The notes under the pieces were generated by a model. It made no database searches. It had not been told where the DNA came from and was given only the letters and a program-made list of their open reading frames with translations. The position numbers were made by a program, and so were the translations under genes. From contig NZ_JODY01000049.1 in the NCBI RefSeq assembly GCF_000718015.1, positions 1 to 32,821 on the forward strand: 32,821 nt of DNA, given 5' to 3'. The stretch comes from Streptomyces catenulae. Lineage in GTDB: Bacteria; Actinomycetota; Actinomycetes; Streptomycetales; Streptomycetaceae. The number at the start of each line of letters is the position of its first letter. Position 1 is the first letter of the stretch. Shown piece by piece: positions 29,816-32,821 of this stretch.

Positions 29816-29932
29816 GTGAAGGGACGCGTATTCCACACCTCCGACTGGCACCTGGCCGCCAGATCGGCCGCCATCGACGTGAGAGTGCGGTACGTGATCT
29901 TCCGTCCGGCTTGTCATCGCTCAATGGTGTGA
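29816..29932 (+). pseudogene. Short 5' gene fragment, start like SbcD-type nuclease
   Basis: A GTG at 29816 follows a clear GGAGG site, and the peptide begins MKGRVFHTSDWHL, close to the start of SbcD-type metallophosphoesterases. After about 28 residues it runs into DNA at the left edge of the second IS and stops. Probably a gene cut by that element. The identity rests on a dozen residues. Confidence 0.35.
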
Positions 29933-30795
29933 CGTTGGGGAATCGTTGCCGGTCAGGCGTCCGTGATTCGCTGGGTTTTGGCATGGGCATGCGCAATCCG
30001 TACTCCAGTGACGTCTCCGACGAGCAGTGGGTCCTGGCCGAACCCGTGATCACAGCGTGGAAGGCCGCGCATCCGTCGGTCAGCGGCCACCAGGGCAGAT
30101 ATCCGATGCGGGAGATCGTGAACGCGATCTTGTACCAGAACCGCAGCGGCTGTCAGTGGGGCCTGCTGCCTCACGACCTGCCGCCCGCCGGGGCGGTGAA
30201 GTACTACTTCTACAAGTGGCGCGACGACCGCACCGACCAGACCATCCACGACCTGCTGCGGTGGCAACTACGGGAGAAGAACCGGCGATTAGCCGACCCG
30301 AGCCTCATCGTGATGGACACGCAGAGTGTCCGTGCCGCTGTCGGCGTCCCGGCCGACACGACCGGCAAGGACGCTTCGAAAAGAGTGCCGGGCAGGAAGA
30401 GATGTCTGGCCGTGGACGTGTCGGGCCTGGTCGTCGAGGCCGTCGTCCTGCCCGCGTCCGCGCACGACAACGCCGCCGGCATCGCGTTGCTGGACCGGGT
30501 GACCGCCCAGATGGACACTGTCAAGAAGGCCCTGGTCGACCAGAGGTTCAAGAAGAGCGTCGTCGACCACGGCAAGAACCTGGGCATCGACGTCGAGATC
30601 GTCGAGCGCAACCCGGCCGACGTCTGCTTCGTCCCGCAGGCCAAGCGGTGGATCATGGAGCAGACGAACGGGATCTTGATGTTCTACCGCCGCCTCGTGC
30701 GCGACTACGAGCACCGGCTCGCCTCCTCCCGCTCCCGCGTCTTCTGGGCGATGACCTCCGTCATGGCCCGCCGCCTCACCGACGCCACGCTCCCC
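29895..30795 (+). mobile_element. Second IS5-family element, damaged
   Basis: Bounds are inferred from where the flanking gene fragments stop and start. No matching terminal inverted repeats were found, and the right end seems lost. It differs in sequence from the element at 687-1561, so the two cannot form a simple composite transposon. Confidence 0.5.
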
Positions 30796-30861
30796 CCTGG
30801 AGGCTCGTGTGAGCGAGAACCCACAGGTCAAGGCCGTCCTGGAGTACGTGGAGAGGCGTGA
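29983..30861 (+). CDS. IS5-family transposase (different type), chimeric C-terminus
   Basis: A 292-residue frame. MGMRNPYSSDVSDEQW and RYPMREIVNAILYQNRSGCQW are the N-terminal DUF4096-type domain. The DDE part has VMDTQSV, ALVDQRF and a late Glu in RRLVRDYEHR, followed by FWAMTSVMARRL. Up to about residue 268 it looks normal. The last ~24 residues are read into the next gene's DNA, so the original end is missing. One Leu (LREKNRRLAD, bases near 30290) is a rare TTA codon, unlike the cluster genes. Probably not active. Confidence 0.8.
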   Translation: MGMRNPYSSDVSDEQWVLAEPVITAWKAAHPSVSGHQGRYPMREIVNAILYQNRSGCQWGLLPHDLPPAGAVKYYFYKWRDDRTDQTIHDLLRWQLREKNRRLADPSLIVMDTQSVRAAVGVPADTTGKDASKRVPGRKRCLAVDVSGLVVEAVVLPASAHDNAAGIALLDRVTAQMDTVKKALVDQRFKKSVVDHGKNLGIDVEIVERNPADVCFVPQAKRWIMEQTNGILMFYRRLVRDYEHRLASSRSRVFWAMTSVMARRLTDATLPPGGSCEREPTGQGRPGVRGEA

Positions 30862-31036
30862 GCGCGAACTGGCGGACCTGGCGGCCGGGATCCGCGTTCG
30901 CATCGAGGAACTCACCGTGCAGCTCGGCGAGTTCGACGCGGAGAGCGAGAACCTGCGCGTCACCCGCAAGACCCTCCTGGCCCTGCCCGCACCCGCCGAC
31001 GAGCCGGACCATCCCGAAGTTCCCGACCACCCCGCC
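30809..31036 (+). pseudogene. N-terminal part of a coiled-coil protein, broken
   Basis: A GTG with GGAGG upstream begins a helical, charged protein (VLEYVERRERELADLAAGI, then RIEELTVQLGEFDAESENL), a pattern I recall from small Streptomyces proteins that carry a C-terminal winged-helix domain. After PDHPA (residue 75) the sequence changes to Pro-rich nonsense, and coding potential moves to the opposite strand. So only the first ~75 residues remain. It overlaps the chimeric transposase end. Confidence 0.55.
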
Positions 31037-31180
31037 TCCGCGCTGCCCACCCACACGATCGGCTGGCCCTCGCTGTTGCGGCCCCAGTGCGGTTCCTCCA
31101 TCGAGGTCTCGTGCCCGCCGGGCAGGACACAGATCCGCCCCCAGCGGCCGTGCTTGCCCCCACAGAGCCCGGCGAGCCCC

Positions 31181-31375
31181 TCCGCGTCGCGCCTGGTCGT
31201 AGCGGTCCTGGAACGGCTGGAGACGGGCGTACAACTCCATGCCCAGCTCCGTCTCCGACGCCTCCACCCGCGCCCGCGCCTCCCGCACCCCAGGGCCGGA
31301 CAGCACAGCCGAGATGACGTCCTCCGCCTCCGCGAAGGACCTGGTGCGGCCGTGCCGCCGCACGGCCTCCTGCAC
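31181..31375 (-). pseudogene. Minus-strand gene fragment, unknown family
   Basis: About 65 residues (EAVRRHGRTRSFAEAEDVIS, then ELYARLQPFQDRYDQARR) have strong Streptomyces codon bias and helical character, and then the frame decays at the junction with the opposite-strand fragment. A GTG at 31375 could start it, 26 bases after the helicase fragment ends on the same strand. Function not recognised. Confidence 0.45.
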
Positions 31376-31400
31376 GCACAGCTCTTCCTCGGCGTTGTCA

Positions 31401-31628
31401 TCACGCCGCTCCTTCCGTGGCCGCCCATTCCAGCCCGAGGCCGGCGAGCGCGGCGAGCTTGTCGACGGTCAGCTTGGTCCGGCGGCTCTTGGCGTTGGAC
31501 AGGAACACCCCGAGCTTGACCTCGCTCCCGTCCGGCAACGCCTCTACGTGGGCCCTGGGGACCTTCACAGAGCCCGTGCGGGCCTTGTTACTGCCGCCAG
31601 GCCGCAACCCCTCTCGAAGGCGCCGTGG
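31401..31628 (-). pseudogene. C-terminal helicase-associated (HA) domain fragment
   Basis: The stretch SVKVPRAHVEALPDGSEVK, then LGVFLSNAKSRRTKLT, then LAALAGLGLEWA matches the repeated HA domain found at the C-terminus of large Streptomyces helicases, which are common near chromosome and linear-plasmid ends. Only the last copy survives, about 70 residues, with its stop at 31401. The remaining body of the helicase is not in the window. This supports a subtelomeric location. Confidence 0.6.
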
Positions 31629-31953
31629 ATGGCTCCGCGGACGCGTCCGGCTCCACCGGGGCCGGAGCCTCAGCGAGCGGAGTGACGCCGATGGCCTCCA
31701 GACGCCCGCCGCCCGTTGCGGTGCCTCGCCGCGGGTTTGGCGGCGCGGGCCCGGCCTCCGGGAGGAGGACGTTGCCTTCACCGACGAGCTCGAGCGGCCA
31801 TAGGTCTGTGTTCGCGATCCCGGGATTCGGCGAATTTTTGAGAATCTGTGACGGGTGTACAGATTTTTTGGCTGGAAATTCGAGATTTCCTCGTGGTGTC
31901 TGTTTTTGGCGTAGAATGTGGGGAGCGATATCGATTAATGGAGGGGGCGTCAG
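31629..31953. other. Gene-poor stretch with a possible minus-strand remnant and the tpg-like leader
   Basis: From 31629 to 31806 the minus strand reads with biased codons (DLWPLELVGEGNVLLPEAG) and may be another decayed fragment; no family is recognised. From about 31810 the DNA becomes A/T-rich and holds the inverted repeats at 31831-31883. A -10-like TAGAAT lies at 31912-31917 without a good -35. Confidence 0.45.
31831..31883. promoter_or_regulatory. Nested inverted repeats before the Tpg-like gene
   Basis: The inner arms AATCTGT (31843-31849) and ACAGATT (31859-31865) have a 9-base spacer and are followed by a T-run. The outer arms are CGAATTT (31831-31837) and AAATTCG (31877-31883). It could be an operator for the HTH protein downstream, or a terminator facing it. 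Confidence 0.5.
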
Positions 31954-32529
31954 GTGCCGGATAGGAGTATTGAGTTCGGTAAGTTCGGTGCCCGGGGCAT
32001 CAAGGGGTATGAGGCGGTTGCGCGGCAGCTCGATAAGCTTGCCGGTTTCATCGCTACGCCTGTTACTGTGCGCCGTGGTTTGATGGCGCGTCTGCATTAT
32101 CTGACGCGTTCCGCTCATGCCCGCGTGGCTGCGCGGGAGGCGGGGCTGACGGTTACGGACCGTACGCTGAAGGCGTGGCTCGATGGCAAGCGCACTCCGA
32201 GCCGGCGTAACCTCGCACGGATCGAGGATGCCTACTTGACGGTGCGTCGGCAGAACGTCGCTCGCTACCTCCTGGGTCGTCTCAACCGTGAGGGGCGGGG
32301 GACGCGGGTGGAGTTTCACCCGCTCAATCAGTCGCAGGTCAGCCGTCCTCATCAGCGTGTGGTGGCGTACCGGGTGCTGAATGTGCGTCACTGGGACGCC
32401 GTGGTGCAGGCGTGGGCGGACAATGACGAGGAGGGGCTCGACCGGGCCTGGTTCGACGACATCACCGTTGATCTGGGCAGTGACTACGGGGCGTACGAGT
32501 ACGTGACCAACATCGGATTCGCCGCCTGA
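31954..32529 (+). CDS. Terminal-protein-like (Tpg-like) DNA-binding protein, full length
   Basis: A 191-residue protein with a GTG start after GGAGGGGG. A helical start (KGYEAVARQLDKLAGFIA) precedes an HTH region (AAREAGLTVTDRTLKAWLDGKR, about residues 60-81), a basic helix and arm (RRNLARIEDAY, RRQNVARYLLGRL), and an acidic C-terminal part (WADNDEEGLDRAWFDDITVDLGSDYGAYEYV). Streptomyces Tpg, the protein bound to 5' telomere ends, has the same size and order: HTH, basic linker and a C-terminal part with a similar amphipathic pattern. The identity is low and judged by eye. Its place, about 210 bases from telomere-like hairpins and reading toward them, supports the idea. Alternatives are a plasmid replication or copy-control protein. 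No Tap partner is visible. Confidence 0.6.
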   Translation: MPDRSIEFGKFGARGIKGYEAVARQLDKLAGFIATPVTVRRGLMARLHYLTRSAHARVAAREAGLTVTDRTLKAWLDGKRTPSRRNLARIEDAYLTVRRQNVARYLLGRLNREGRGTRVEFHPLNQSQVSRPHQRVVAYRVLNVRHWDAVVQAWADNDEEGLDRAWFDDITVDLGSDYGAYEYVTNIGFAA

Positions 32530-32550
32530 AGTCGAAATGTTCTTGACGCG

Positions 32551-32571
32551 CCGTCTGGAGAATTCAGACGG
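32551..32571 (+). terminator. Hairpin after the Tpg-like gene
   Basis: A perfect 7-bp stem CCGTCTG / CAGACGG with a 7-base loop lies 21 bases after the stop codon. No T-run follows. Confidence 0.5.
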
Positions 32572-32592
32572 CCGGTGATGACCGCTCAGGGC

Positions 32593-32622
32593 TTGCACAA
32601 TGAATTGACATTCACCTATAAT
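32593..32622 (+). promoter_or_regulatory. Sigma-70-type promoter pointing toward the window end
   Basis: TTGCAC (32593-32598), an 18-base spacer and a perfect TATAAT (32617-32622). This is the best promoter in the window, yet no gene follows before the end at 32821. Confidence 0.6.
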
Positions 32623-32654
32623 GGATACCTGAGCGAAAAGGGGATCAGGTATCC
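32623..32654 (+). repeat. 10-bp perfect inverted repeat at the predicted transcript start
   Basis: GGATACCTGA (32623-32632) and TCAGGTATCC (32645-32654) flank a 12-base A/G-rich loop. It begins right at the -10 box, so it would be either an operator or the 5' hairpin of a short RNA. Confidence 0.65.
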
Positions 32655-32741
32655 AGCAGAGCCGCCCTGGCAGGGAATTGACCGGCCGCCAATCTCCCCT
32701 CAGGAACACCGAAAGACAGGCCCCGACCCCGTAGCCAGCTG

Positions 32742-32817
32742 AGGAATTCGCGGAGCGAATTCCTGTCCGGCCCGAATCGCGGAGCGAATTCGGGCACCGG
32801 TCAACGGAGTTGACCGG
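32742..32817. other. Three hairpins with C-GGA-G loops, telomere-like end
   Basis: Hairpin 1 (32742-32764) has a 10-bp stem, hairpin 2 (32770-32795) an 11-bp stem with one bulged A, and hairpin 3 (32797-32817) a 9-bp stem. Each closes on a GGA loop between C and G. Streptomyces telomeres carry close-set palindromes whose 3' strand folds with GNA-type (GCGNAGC) loops, and here the top strand at the right end is that 3' strand. The stem sequences do not match the common archetypal telomere I remember. The window ends four bases after hairpin 3, so whether it is the physical end is unknown. Confidence 0.6.
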
Positions 32818-32821
32818 GTAT

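Noticed and set aside
31588..32709. A 373-residue minus-strand frame across the Tpg-like gene
   Set aside because: It is mostly a shadow of the plus-strand gene, which has the better start, RBS and a 91% identical second copy. The same shadow also appears opposite the left copy.

Overview
The window is high-GC actinobacterial DNA, almost certainly from a Streptomyces. Codon third positions are nearly all G or C, GTG starts are common, and genes overlap by ATGA or GTG starts. It holds a complete-looking 2-deoxystreptamine (DOS) aminoglycoside cluster of the neomycin/paromomycin/lividomycin class, lying a few kilobases from what looks like the telomere of a linear replicon (a chromosome end or a linear plasmid).

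Layout. (1) 1-686: the 3' part of a terminal-protein-like (Tpg-like) gene and its downstream sequence. (2) 687-1561: an IS5-family element whose right edge abuts a broken gene start. (3) 1706-3434: a membrane protein (MAB_1171c type) and an ImmA/IrrE metallopeptidase, both on the minus strand. (4) 3435-4238: no convincing gene, but three tandem 26-bp repeats just before the resistance gene. (5) 4239-5108: an AAC(3) acetyltransferase. (6) 5431-19418: one long plus-strand operon of twelve genes. (7) 19448-21418 (minus): a protein with a phosphoribosyltransferase-like domain. (8) 21532-26652 (plus): the 6'-aminotransferase and a 1272-residue phosphoenolpyruvate-synthase-like protein. (9) 26731-28098 (minus): a secreted alkaline phosphatase. 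(10) 28294-29748: an XRE regulator and an APH(3') kinase. (11) 29816-31800: gene fragments around a second, damaged IS5-family element, including a piece of a helicase-associated domain. (12) 31954-32821: a full-length Tpg-like gene, an outward promoter with a hairpin, and three C-GGA-G loop hairpins that run to the window end.

How the genes fit together. DOI synthase, the DOI aminotransferase and a zinc dehydrogenase make DOS. Glycosyltransferase 1 and the PIG-L deacetylase give paromamine. The GMC oxidase and the class III aminotransferase turn the 6'-OH into 6'-NH2. The phosphoribosyltransferase-like protein and the histidine phosphatase are candidates for the O-ribosylation that gives the ribostamycin core. 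Glycosyltransferase 2 plus the same deacetylase, oxidase and aminotransferase would add and finish the fourth ring. The radical SAM protein would epimerise C5''' (neomycin C to B type chemistry). Self-protection comes from AAC(3), APH(3'), an asymmetric heterodimeric ABC exporter and an exported phosphatase that could remove the protecting phosphate outside the cell. The choice between neomycin, paromomycin and lividomycin cannot be made from sequence alone.

The least explained parts are: the Tpg-like gene with its palindromic end (possibly a non-canonical telomere system); the 1272-residue phosphotransfer-like protein; the acyl-carrier-like protein lacking its serine; and the second, truncated copy of the Tpg-like gene, which is joined to the cluster side through an IS.
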